Assembly: GCA_028290825.1 (NCBI GenBank)
Contig: JAQGJB010000019.1
Coordinates: 1-55,093 of the forward strand
DNA from: Micavibrio sp.
Lineage (GTDB): Bacteria; Pseudomonadota; Alphaproteobacteria; Micavibrionales; Micavibrionaceae
DNA: 55,093 nt
Direction: 5' to 3'
Numbering within the stretch: the first letter of the stretch is position 1; every line of letters begins with the position of its first letter. Both the position numbers and the translations under genes were made by a program. This document shows, one piece after another, positions 1 through 8,050 of the stretch. The notes under the pieces are model-generated. The model was not told the DNA's origin. It was given only the letters and a program-made list of their open reading frames with translations, and searched no databases.

Positions 1-47
1 GCTGACATATATAAAACGCATAACTAGTCAAAATGGAGAAATTTCCT

Positions 48-1286
48 ATGGTTCCCGCAGATATTGCCTGGATGATTATGGCGACAGCCCTGGTTTTGCT
101 GATGACACCGGGTGTGGCGTTTTTCTACGGCGGCATGGTTCCGGCCAGGAGCGTGGTCTCCACCAAACTCCAAAGCTTCGCCAGCCTCGGCATCGTTGGC
201 ATGCTTTGGGCGCTGTGCGGTTACAGTCTTGTGTTCTCCGACGGGAATTCCATCATTGGCGGGTTCAAATACCTGATGCTGAACAACGTGACTCAGGAAC
301 CGAACCCGGCTTACGGCGCGACCATTCCACACGTACTGTTCGTCCTGTTCCAGGCAACCTTCGCCATCATCACCCCGGCGTTGATCACCGGTGCGGTGGC
401 GGAGCGAATTCGTTTCAAGGCATGGCTGGTCATCATGGCGCTGTGGTCTCTCTGTGTTTACGTGCCCGTTGCTCACTGGGTATGGGGACCGGGTGGATGG
501 ATTGCGAAACTTGGCGGTCTCGATTTCGCCGGTGGCATGGTCGTGCATATGACATCCGGTTATGCCGCGCTCGTTGCTGCGCTGATGATGGGCAATCGCA
601 AAAGTTTCAAGCCGGAAGAAAACAACAGCTTCTCCGCGCTGATGGTCCTGCTCGGCGGCACCTTGCTGTGGTTCGGCTGGTTCGGGTTTAACGCCGGGTC
701 CGCACTCGCGGCTAATGGCCTCGCGGCACAGGCTGCGGCAACGACAATGTTTGCGGCCTCCGCCGCCATGACGGTCTGGATGTTCGCCGACTGGTCAGTG
801 CAGGGGAAACCCACGGCGGTTGGTGCGGCAGTCGGTGCCGTTGCGGGCCTTGTCGCCATTACCCCGGCGGCTGGCTACGTCACCATTCCGGCAGCTTTAC
901 TGATAGGGGCACTCACGGCGCTTATCTGCAACTTCGCCTGCCGTCTGGTGAAACACAAACTGAATACCGATGACACGGTTGACGTGTTCGCCTGCCACGG
1001 CGTCGGCGGCACAGTCGGCACAATCCTGACCGCCATTTTCGCCACCAAAACCGTCAACCAGGCAGGCGCAGACGGCGTTCTCTACGGCAGCTTCGAACTC
1101 CTCAAAGCCAATGCCATCGGCGCCGCTGCCGTGATCGCCTTCACCATGGTGATGACCTACATCGTCATCAAGGTCGTCAGCCTGTTCATGGATGTCCGCG
1201 TGACAGAGGAAGAGGAAAGATTTGGCCTGGATGCGACCCAGCATGGAGAGAAAGCCTTCCATGTGCGGGCAAGACGTGCTGCCTAA
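48..1286 (+). CDS. amtB: Ammonium transporter, Amt/Mep/Rh family
   Basis: Inner-membrane channel for ammonium/ammonia uptake in nitrogen assimilation. The 412-residue product is hydrophobic throughout, as expected for the 11 transmembrane helices of Amt proteins, and starts with the typical MTPGVAFFYGGMV segment. Both pore histidines are visible, in VVHMTSG and in ACHGVGGTVG. I chose the ATG at 48 because GGAGA at 35-39 is ideally spaced for it; an in-frame ATG at 33 overlaps that ribosome site. A glnK gene often precedes amtB, but the window begins too close to show one. A hairpin terminator follows. The family call is secure; the transported species is taken from family knowledge. Confidence 0.96.
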   Translation: MVPADIAWMIMATALVLLMTPGVAFFYGGMVPARSVVSTKLQSFASLGIVGMLWALCGYSLVFSDGNSIIGGFKYLMLNNVTQEPNPAYGATIPHVLFVLFQATFAIITPALITGAVAERIRFKAWLVIMALWSLCVYVPVAHWVWGPGGWIAKLGGLDFAGGMVVHMTSGYAALVAALMMGNRKSFKPEENNSFSALMVLLGGTLLWFGWFGFNAGSALAANGLAAQAAATTMFAASAAMTVWMFADWSVQGKPTAVGAAVGAVAGLVAITPAAGYVTIPAALLIGALTALICNFACRLVKHKLNTDDTVDVFACHGVGGTVGTILTAIFATKTVNQAGADGVLYGSFELLKANAIGAAAVIAFTMVMTYIVIKVVSLFMDVRVTEEEERFGLDATQHGEKAFHVRARRAA

Positions 1287-1313
1287 TCATTTACACTGCC
1301 GCCAAATTAAAAA

Positions 1314-1338
1314 ACCCTGCGAAAACGGGGTCTTTTTA
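1314..1338 (+). terminator. Rho-independent terminator of amtB
   Basis: Six-base stem ACCCTG/CGGGGT (one T-G wobble) with loop CGAAAA, flanked by an A-run and followed by CTTTTTATTT, 27 bases after the amtB stop. Confidence 0.65.
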
Positions 1339-1350
1339 TTTATAAGGTAT

Positions 1351-1677
1351 TTATTCTTTTATTCGCAGTTTTGATTGCAACTTGTAACCTAGAAACACAC
1401 ACACAAGTATTATTCCGCTATACCAGTAAATTGGCTTTCCAATTAAATTAATCCCGTAAAAATTTAAATGACTCACCATCTTTGCATCCCCTTGAGTGAG
1501 AGCATTCAATTGCTCATTAGGAATTGTCCCTTTGATGGGCACGCCATCAATTGTGGTTACTAGATCAAAAGAAGGTAAGCCGATAATTATAATACCTAAT
1601 GCCACAAAGATGCATATAAGAGCCGGAGGTAATAGCCAGTTCCTAAGTATCTTTTTATATTTAATATTGTTTTCCAT
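1351..1677 (-). CDS. Small two-helix membrane protein, unknown function
   Basis: A 108-residue protein with a basic N-terminus, a hydrophobic helix at about residues 14-33, a polar stretch of about 50 residues and a second helix at about 83-99, ending in a basic tail. This predicts a hairpin with a periplasmic middle. I recognise no family. It starts 12 bases after the stop of the HEPN-like gene on the same strand, and the two share an AT-rich composition unlike their neighbours, so they probably form one transcriptional and perhaps functional unit acquired together. Confidence 0.6.
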   Translation of the reverse strand: MENNIKYKKILRNWLLPPALICIFVALGIIIIGLPSFDLVTTIDGVPIKGTIPNEQLNALTQGDAKMVSHLNFYGINLIGKPIYWYSGIILVCVFLGYKLQSKLRIKE

Positions 1678-1689
1678 TCTCTATTCCTG

Positions 1690-2184
1690 TCATCGTAAAA
1701 TGAGTATGCGCTCCATGTCATTAAGGGAGCTTAAAAATTCATTGGCACGTATTTCAAAATCATTAAAAATTTGGTCTGTAATCGGATATTCATTCTCTAG
1801 TCCGGCAAAACTAATCCCCTCATTCACGGGGCGAGCAAGTGCCTTTTCAGAAACATCAACAATCGCGTGGGCCAATTTATTCCTAAATCCGATTATTAGT
1901 TTAATGTTAGCATCAACTCTCAATTTATTCTTGTGCCAATAATCTGGACAATCACTCTTTAAAATACTGAAAAGTAGAGTGACTCTTGGTTGTAAGCTTA
2001 TGCCTTTTCCTCCCATTAGATGCCTAAGGAAAAGGTCGCTTTTCTTTTCATCAAGGCAACAAAAATACTTTGTAAGTATCATTGCTATTCTTTGTTCAAT
2101 AACTGCAACATCATTTAGGAATCTGCCACGTAAATATCTGGCTCGTTCATGTATTTTTTCAGCCGCAATTTGTTTTTCATACAT
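1690..2184 (-). CDS. HEPN-like protein with RX4H motif
   Basis: A 164-residue, mostly helical soluble protein. The motif RNKLAH at residues 101-106 matches the R-X4-H active-site signature of HEPN domains, many of which are RNases in toxin-antitoxin, abortive-infection and CRISPR systems; helices on both sides fit the fold. Seen: the motif, helical character, AT-rich coding sequence and a 12-base gap to the two-helix membrane protein. Inferred: a nuclease or RNA-binding role, possibly in defence with that membrane protein. Its ATG lies 6 bases after the stop of the 637-residue gene with no clear ribosome site. A non-catalytic HEPN scaffold remains possible. Confidence 0.6.
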   Translation of the reverse strand: MYEKQIAAEKIHERARYLRGRFLNDVAVIEQRIAMILTKYFCCLDEKKSDLFLRHLMGGKGISLQPRVTLLFSILKSDCPDYWHKNKLRVDANIKLIIGFRNKLAHAIVDVSEKALARPVNEGISFAGLENEYPITDQIFNDFEIRANEFLSSLNDMERILILR

Positions 2185-2190
2185 AAATTT

Positions 2191-4104
2191 CTAAAACCCA
2201 AACATATGATCCAGACTAAACGCCTGATCCCCGTTCTCAAGCCCATGATACCCAAACAACCGGCATGTCGTATCGCGGATCAGCACATAAGCATGATCCC
2301 CCGCCATGGCGCGTTCTTCAGCGGTGAAGATTTCGCTGGTGCGCCAGAGAAGTGAGCCGCTGCACGGGATTTCGACGCGTTTTTTGGTCAGCTCGGTGCC
2401 GTTGCGGTCGAACAGGATCAGGTCGGTTTTCGATTTCGCATGCCACGGCGTTGAGGCCGGATAGATCAGGTGGCACAGCGTGTCCTGCGTTCCCGTACCC
2501 ATGCGCAGGAACAGGCGGGTGCTGAGGCCCGGGGCTTTGCCGGTATAGGATTGCGGTTCATTCTTGTAGACCATGACGGTGTTGAAGATATGCGCGCCAA
2601 AACTGGTCTCCGCGCTGTGGCCGCTGTTGCGGTCTTCGTAGCGGAACAGGCCGTGCAGCCAGCCATCGGCATCGCCGCCGTCCGAGAAATCATAGACCAG
2701 CTCCATATGGCCGAATATCCCGCTCAGGGCTTTGCCGTGTTGTTTGAGGATCGCGGCAACATCCAGATCGTTGCTGCTGCTGCGCGCGATTTTACCGAGC
2801 GTCTGGCGCAGAATTTCCGTGCCGTCAGCATCATAGATGATGATGGCGAGGGGAAGGTTATCCTGCGTCGTCGCCATCGGTGTCGGCAGCGCGATGGAAT
2901 TGTAACGGTCTAGCGGCAGGATCGGCGCGGGCAGGATATAACCCTTGCCCATAAGGTTGGCGAGGCCGGGGATGGCCGGGTCCGGTTTTAAATCGCTGCG
3001 TTCGACGTTGATATGCGCGATGCGTTGGTGACCATTGGCATTGTGCACTTCATAACGCGGGCGGACAAAGTGGCGACCGGCCTGAACTTCAAGCTGCTGC
3101 GGCCAGACGGCATCCGGCATCATACTTGAAACATTGATCGCGCGCGTGGCGAACGGGGCAATCGGCTCTTTGAGGTAAACGATATTATCCGAGCCCATAA
3201 GGTTGAGGCCGACAGTATTGGCCGGGATCGGGCAGGGGTAGGAGTTTTCAATCCACAGAATGACTTTCTCATCCTTCTTCGGCGCGGGCAGGCCCGCATA
3301 ATGATCGGCGGGCCACGCATTGGCGTCGTGGGTACAGGACAGGACTGTCTTGTCGTCGCCATAAGTGTCGAGTGCGTATTTCACGATATCGTGTCCGGCG
3401 ACATTGATGGCGTGGATGAACAGGCTTCCGGCGAATGGGTCGAGGTTATGTTTCTTGCGTATTTCTGCGGAGTCGATGGCGATGATATGCGCGGTCGCGC
3501 CCATTTCCTCACGCCATTGCGCCAGAACGTGACCGGTATCATCGAACAGGCAGAACCACAGCGCAACATTCTTCGCGCCGTAACCGGACCAGTAATTGGC
3601 TGTAACGATGCGCGTATGATGCCCGTCTATCTCGCGGAAGAACGCGAAGTTGGTGGCGAAGTTAAGGGTGTTGAGATAGTTGCGCTTGTCGGTCAGGAAC
3701 TCCTCGGGCAAACGAAGCTCGTCAAACGTGATGATCTGCGCGCCGTCCGGCACAAGGTGACGGATAAGGTCGACAATGCGCGGCGCATCGAACGCGGCGA
3801 CCAGGATAGTTTTGGCCTTGGCCTGTGGCATCGCATTGACGGGCTGGGTTTCAACGCCGAGGAACTTGCGGCCGATATGCGCATGGTTCTGGACATAGAC
3901 CCCGGCAATATCGATCCCGGCAAAGCCGTAAAGCTCATTGAAATCGGATGCCTGTTCCGTCGGATCGTAGATTGCAACCGGGCCTGCAGCTTTCAGGCGC
4001 TCGATCAGCTCACGGGCTTTTGATGCGGTCAGCGGGTGGCTAAGCGCCTTGAATACAGAATTTCCGCCGCCTGTGGCGTTGCTGAAAGTTTTGATATTGA
4101 GCAT
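2191..4104 (-). CDS. Conserved-looking hypothetical protein, 637 residues
   Basis: I do not recognise the family. The protein looks soluble, with no signal peptide or transmembrane helix. It appears to have two halves: an alpha/beta N-terminal part (about 1-220) and a beta-rich C-terminal part (about 240-637) with many short strands. Its ATG directly abuts the TAA of the upstream ELM1-family gene, so translation is probably coupled and the proteins may act together. Codon use matches the chromosomal neighbours. ELM1-like proteins resemble glycosyltransferase-like enzymes, so an envelope glycan role is conceivable but unsupported by any motif here. Confidence 0.75.
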   Translation of the reverse strand: MLNIKTFSNATGGGNSVFKALSHPLTASKARELIERLKAAGPVAIYDPTEQASDFNELYGFAGIDIAGVYVQNHAHIGRKFLGVETQPVNAMPQAKAKTILVAAFDAPRIVDLIRHLVPDGAQIITFDELRLPEEFLTDKRNYLNTLNFATNFAFFREIDGHHTRIVTANYWSGYGAKNVALWFCLFDDTGHVLAQWREEMGATAHIIAIDSAEIRKKHNLDPFAGSLFIHAINVAGHDIVKYALDTYGDDKTVLSCTHDANAWPADHYAGLPAPKKDEKVILWIENSYPCPIPANTVGLNLMGSDNIVYLKEPIAPFATRAINVSSMMPDAVWPQQLEVQAGRHFVRPRYEVHNANGHQRIAHINVERSDLKPDPAIPGLANLMGKGYILPAPILPLDRYNSIALPTPMATTQDNLPLAIIIYDADGTEILRQTLGKIARSSSNDLDVAAILKQHGKALSGIFGHMELVYDFSDGGDADGWLHGLFRYEDRNSGHSAETSFGAHIFNTVMVYKNEPQSYTGKAPGLSTRLFLRMGTGTQDTLCHLIYPASTPWHAKSKTDLILFDRNGTELTKKRVEIPCSGSLLWRTSEIFTAEERAMAGDHAYVLIRDTTCRLFGYHGLENGDQAFSLDHMFGF

Positions 4105-5106
4105 TTAGCTTTGCCTCGCTTGCAGTTTTTGCCGGATCAGGGCGGCAACATCCCGGGTGTCGTCGAGGGGCGTGTAGGCCCAGTTTTCAATGGCGGCACC
4201 AGTAAACGGTTTTGTAATGCCATCGTCAAATAAATCCTGCTGGAACCGGCGCAGGCGACCGCTGCCGCCCTCAAGATCGTAGACATAGACGGGTTTACCG
4301 GTGAACGCGGCCTCGGACACCATGGAAACGGAATCTGCCGTTACCACGATGGCATCGGCGAGGGCCAGCAGGCCGAAATAGGGATTGTCGCCCGTGCCGT
4401 CCCAGACCCAGGCGGAGGCACCCTTCAGGCTGTCGGCCAGAATTTTCTCGTTTTCTTTCCCTGTCCGGCGTGACGGGGTTACCGCAATGCTGGCACGCGA
4501 TAGATTGGCCGAATTTTTAAGTTTGTCGGCAAGGTCGCGGATGATGTCCGGTGAAACCGACTGCTTGCGGTTCGACCCGCCGACCAGAACGGAAATAAGC
4601 GGACGGCGTAGGTGATCAAGGACGGGTGAAAACTGCACCGCCGCCTTACGCAGTTTTTCGTGGGTGACATGGTGCAGCGCGCCGCGAGCCACATAAACAT
4701 TGGGAGCACGCAAAGTATCGTGACGCGGCACGATCAGTTGATCGAACTTATCCGCGGGGGCGTGCGGGTCCTGGATATGGACGGTGAAGGTCTGGCCACC
4801 GGACGCCTTGCGGATCGCCATTGATGTCGCAACCGAACGGCGGCCGCAGGTGATGAGGATATCCGGCCAGGGGCCTTCAAAATGCCCGCCACCTTCCCTG
4901 AAAGAAAGCGGGTCAGGCCAGTAGGAGGGGGGCAGGAGTTTCCACGGCATGCGCGCTTTGGTATGAACGCGCACGGGGATTACGCCGATCGCTTCCGCCA
5001 GACCGACACACTGGTTTTCCATGCCCGCATGTCCCTCGGTCATGGCCCAGCAGGTCATTGTTTCAATCGGCTTGCTCATGCCCGAATTCATACAGGAAAC
5101 AGGCAT
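4105..5106 (-). CDS. ELM1/GtrOC1-family protein (COG3660)
   Basis: A 333-residue member of the mitochondrial-fission ELM1 family, widespread in alphaproteobacteria and plants and often annotated as a predicted nucleoside-diphosphate-sugar enzyme. Family-like segments include CWAMTEGHAGMENQ near the N-terminus, ILITCGRRSV, SVLVGGSNRK, and the C-terminal ADAIVVTADSVSMVSEA and GKPVYVYDLEGG. The fold resembles GT-B glycosyltransferases; the bacterial biochemical function is not established to my knowledge. The start is uncertain: the ATG at 5079 (MSKPIETM) is an alternative. It forms a zero-gap pair with the unknown 637-residue gene. Confidence 0.85.
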   Translation of the reverse strand: MPVSCMNSGMSKPIETMTCWAMTEGHAGMENQCVGLAEAIGVIPVRVHTKARMPWKLLPPSYWPDPLSFREGGGHFEGPWPDILITCGRRSVATSMAIRKASGGQTFTVHIQDPHAPADKFDQLIVPRHDTLRAPNVYVARGALHHVTHEKLRKAAVQFSPVLDHLRRPLISVLVGGSNRKQSVSPDIIRDLADKLKNSANLSRASIAVTPSRRTGKENEKILADSLKGASAWVWDGTGDNPYFGLLALADAIVVTADSVSMVSEAAFTGKPVYVYDLEGGSGRLRRFQQDLFDDGITKPFTGAAIENWAYTPLDDTRDVAALIRQKLQARQS

Positions 5107-5153
5107 TTAAGGCCAGATCTTGCAACGTTTTCCCCGCGTGTTACCCTTAGAAT

Positions 5154-5519
5154 ATGAGAATAATCATCGTTTTTCTGGCCGTCTTAATTATCAGAGCCGA
5201 TATAGCTACCGCAGGCGATGTGAGTGTCCGTGGCGAGGACCCATTGCAAACGGGTGAAATTACCCCGGAGAAACCCGAGAGTGTCGCGAAAGTCCAGATT
5301 CCCACCATGAAAGATGACAACCCGGACGCCAGCGGCCTTCTTCGCGACAACCGTCAATTCCTGGCCCTCCCATCGGACGCCGATATGCCAGAGGGGTCAA
5401 ACCAGGTCGGAAATTATGAAGATCCGCAGCCCATTGGCTTCAACGACCCCTCAGCCGCCGTACAGGAAAAAACAATCAGTGCTGGGCCGAAGCGAATTCA
5501 CATCAATCAAACAAACTGA
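5154..5519 (+). CDS. Small putative exported protein
   Basis: A 121-residue protein with an N-terminal hydrophobic segment (about 3-19) ending in an ATAG-type signal-peptidase site, so probably periplasmic. The mature part is polar, proline- and acid-rich, and probably disordered. No family recognised. It diverges from the ELM1 gene 47 bases away and overlaps the 3' end of the convergent radical SAM gene by 17 bases. There is no obvious ribosome site before the ATG, so it could be a chance reading frame, although the signal peptide argues otherwise. Confidence 0.5.
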   Translation: MRIIIVFLAVLIIRADIATAGDVSVRGEDPLQTGEITPEKPESVAKVQIPTMKDDNPDASGLLRDNRQFLALPSDADMPEGSNQVGNYEDPQPIGFNDPSAAVQEKTISAGPKRIHINQTN

Positions 5520-6609
5520 GTTGTTTGTCATGGGCGTGACGGCGGAAATGTTCCGTTGATAGCCGGGTCCGCCGCGTCAGGTTATATTTCTTCCTATACA
5601 TCGAAAACATATCCGCAATCTGGTCGGCATGCACGCCGACCCCGCGCATGCGTGTGCCGAATTCGGGATCATTTAGTTTTCCGTCCCGCATAGACCTTAT
5701 TTTATTAAGAATACGCTCTGCCCGGTCGGGATAGTTTTCATGCGCCCAGGTCTGAAACAGGTCCTTCACGCCATAGGGAAGGCGAACCATAGTATAATGA
5801 GCCGATCGTGCGCCTGCATCTGACACCGCTTTCAGGATGGATGGAATCTCATGGTCGGTTAAGCCGGGAACCACAGGACCGATCATAATCCCAACAGGAA
5901 TGCCTTCTTTCGCCATCGCCTCAATCGCCTTCAGCCGCAGCGAAGGCTGCGATGCGCGTGGTTCCATTTTTCGCGACACGGAGCCATCGAGCGTGGTGAC
6001 GGAAATGCTGATGTAAATGCAATTATAGGCAGCCATATCTTTAAAAATATCAATGTCGCGTGTCACCAGGTGGTTCTTGGTGATAATCGCCGCCGGGTTG
6101 CGAAAGTCCCGCAGGACTTCCATACACCCTCTGGTGATTTTCAGTTGTTTTTCGATCGGCTGGTAACAATCGGTAACGCCGCTGAGCGTCACTGTCCTCG
6201 GTTGCCAGGAAGGCAGGCTCAGCTTTTGTTTTAAAAGTTCTGCGGCGTCCGGCTTGGCAAAAATTTTCGTTTCAAAATCCAGCCCTGCCGATAGCCCGAG
6301 ATATTCATGACCCGGTCGCGCATAACAATAAATGCAGCCATGTTCACAACCGCGATAGGGATTGACCGTAGCTTCCATACCGACATCGGGGCTGTCATTG
6401 GTGGAAACAATGGTTTTGGAAGTGTCTTTAAAGACTTGGGTCTTTACCTGCCTCTTGCCGTCCTCATGCCCGGCCTCACACAATGCATTATAAGTTTCAG
6501 CATCAGTCGTAAGGTCCAGTTGCTCAAAGCGCCCGGTCGGATTTTCAACGGCGCCCCGACCGCGAATAGCAGGATGAAAAAGCGGGGTATGAGATTTTGT
6601 ATCGGACAT
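5503..6609 (-). CDS. PA0069-family radical SAM protein
   Basis: Radical SAM enzyme of the group distantly related to spore photoproduct lyase (PA0069/Rv2578c-like). The 4Fe-4S motif CxxxCxxC is clear at C88, C92 and C95 (GCEHGCIYCYARP), numbered from the ATG at 6609. Further family segments are TLSGVTDCYQPIE, ITKNHLV and SVTTLD. The ATG at 6639 is the longest start, but it abuts and partly overlaps a GTTC-N7-GTTC LexA box, so the start at 6609 with the box in the promoter is more sensible. SOS control would suggest a DNA-repair role, which is inference; substrates of this family are not settled to my knowledge. Confidence 0.9.
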   Translation of the reverse strand: MSDTKSHTPLFHPAIRGRGAVENPTGRFEQLDLTTDAETYNALCEAGHEDGKRQVKTQVFKDTSKTIVSTNDSPDVGMEATVNPYRGCEHGCIYCYARPGHEYLGLSAGLDFETKIFAKPDAAELLKQKLSLPSWQPRTVTLSGVTDCYQPIEKQLKITRGCMEVLRDFRNPAAIITKNHLVTRDIDIFKDMAAYNCIYISISVTTLDGSVSRKMEPRASQPSLRLKAIEAMAKEGIPVGIMIGPVVPGLTDHEIPSILKAVSDAGARSAHYTMVRLPYGVKDLFQTWAHENYPDRAERILNKIRSMRDGKLNDPEFGTRMRGVGVHADQIADMFSMYRKKYNLTRRTRLSTEHFRRHAHDKQLSLFD

Positions 6610-6639
6610 AGGACAAAGTATGCCAGATTGCCCCTGCAT

Positions 6640-6654
6640 GTTCTATATTTGTTC
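6640..6654 (-). promoter_or_regulatory. LexA (SOS) box
   Basis: GTTC-TATATTT-GTTC is an exact match to the direct-repeat LexA operator of alphaproteobacteria (GTTC-N7-GTTC). It lies 31 bases before the ATG at 6609, inside an AT-rich stretch that could supply the -10 element for the minus-strand radical SAM gene. Confidence 0.65.
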
Positions 6655-6681
6655 TAATATATTTCTGTATCCTGTGGATAA

Positions 6682-7983
6682 CTATCTGGCTTCAGGCATG
6701 ACTCTCCAGATTACATTACCAACATCATCAGCCACCAGTAATCCACCTGTTTTGTCCACGGCTACGCCAACAGGGCGGCCATACGCATCACCTTTATCAC
6801 TGAGGAAACCAGTAAGGACATCCTGGGGCAGGCCGGTGGGCGTGCCCTTGGCAAATGGAATGAAAATAACTTTATAACCAACCGGCTTGCTGCGGTTCCA
6901 CGAACCATGCTGACCAATAAAGACGCCATTTTTAAACTGTGGCATGAGCGAAGCGTTATAAAAGGTCAGACCAAGCGAGGCGGTATGCGCACCCAGAGCA
7001 TAGTCCGGCTCGATGGCTTTGGCGACAAGTTCAGGATTCTGCGGTTTCATCCGGCTGTCGACATTCTGTCCGTAATAGCTGTAGGGCCATCCATAGAACG
7101 CGCCTTCTTTTACCGACGTCATATAATCGGGCACCAGGGTATCGCCAAGTTCGTCACGTTCATTGACAGCGGTCCAAAGGCTTTTTGTTTCCGGTTGGAA
7201 ATCCATCCCGTTCGGATTACGAAGACCTGTGGCAAAAATTTCATCCTTGCCGGAAGCAAGATTAATACGGTGGATAGCGGCCCTGCCTTCTTCGGCCTCA
7301 ATCCCGTTTTCACCGACATTACTGTTTGATCCGACTGAGGCGTAAAGATACTTTCCATCCGGACTGGCTACGATATTTTTTGTCCAGTGATGATTAATTG
7401 GGCCGCCGGGTAAATCGGAGATTTTAGTGCCTTGTGCATCGATATAAGTGTCACCCGTAACATAAGGATAGCGCATGATATTGTCGGTATTGGCGACATA
7501 AAAATAATGACCTGAAACGGCCATACCAAAAGGCGAATTCAACCCTTCCAGGAACGTCGTGCGCAGTTCCGGTTTTCCGTCGCCATTGGCATCGCGAAGA
7601 AGGGTAATGCGGTTGGCCGTTTTTACCCCGGCACCGGCATGCTTCATTACAGCACCCATTACCATGCCCTTGATACCCTTGCTGTCTTCAGGCTTCGGCG
7701 GGCTGTTGGTTTCCGCGACCAGAATATCGCCATTTGGCAAAACATAGATCCAGCGGGGATGATCAAATCCGTCAGCAAAATTATCGATCCTGAGTCCCTG
7801 CGCGGCAACCGGGGTTTTATTCTCCGGCCAGCCTATGGCTTTGGCAATTTTCACCGTTGGTATAATACCTGAGGAGGGGGCCTCAAGTGTTGGATGCGGC
7901 CCGTATTCTACGTTTTGTGCAAAGGCAGACGGGCCGGTCACGAGGGAGAAGAAAGCCAGGCAGAGGTATAGATAATTTTTCAT
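6682..7983 (-). CDS. Exported PQQ-type sorbosone/glucose dehydrogenase-like protein
   Basis: A 433-residue six-bladed beta-propeller of the soluble quinoprotein glucose/L-sorbosone dehydrogenase family, which oxidises sugars in the periplasm with PQQ. A signal peptide ends near residue 22 (SAFAQ). Propeller signatures include FDHPRWIYVLPNGDILVAE, the LNSPFGMAV segment, GLRNPNGMDFQP, FYGWPYSYYG and HGSWNRSKPVGYKV. The family call is firm; the substrate is not determinable. The gene lies between the terminator of the peptidoglycan-binding gene and the SOS-controlled gene. No pqq biosynthesis genes are in view, so cofactor use is assumed from the family. Confidence 0.9.
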   Translation of the reverse strand: MKNYLYLCLAFFSLVTGPSAFAQNVEYGPHPTLEAPSSGIIPTVKIAKAIGWPENKTPVAAQGLRIDNFADGFDHPRWIYVLPNGDILVAETNSPPKPEDSKGIKGMVMGAVMKHAGAGVKTANRITLLRDANGDGKPELRTTFLEGLNSPFGMAVSGHYFYVANTDNIMRYPYVTGDTYIDAQGTKISDLPGGPINHHWTKNIVASPDGKYLYASVGSNSNVGENGIEAEEGRAAIHRINLASGKDEIFATGLRNPNGMDFQPETKSLWTAVNERDELGDTLVPDYMTSVKEGAFYGWPYSYYGQNVDSRMKPQNPELVAKAIEPDYALGAHTASLGLTFYNASLMPQFKNGVFIGQHGSWNRSKPVGYKVIFIPFAKGTPTGLPQDVLTGFLSDKGDAYGRPVGVAVDKTGGLLVADDVGNVIWRVMPEAR

Positions 7984-8001
7984 GATTTCTCTTTTTAAAT
8001 A

Positions 8002-8034
8002 AAAAAAGACAGGCGGGAATTAAATCCCGCCTGT
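8002..8034 (-). terminator. Strong terminator of the peptidoglycan-binding gene
   Basis: Perfect 10-base stem ACAGGCGGGA/TCCCGCCTGT with a 6-base loop. On the minus strand it is followed by a T-rich run, 16 bases after the stop of the gene at 8051-8899. Confidence 0.9.
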
Positions 8035-8050
8035 TTTCTTAAGAAGATTA

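Noticed and set aside
3301-4023. Long plus-strand open frame opposite the 637-residue gene
   Set aside because: Frame shadow; no ribosome site, no domain, and the minus-strand gene is better supported.
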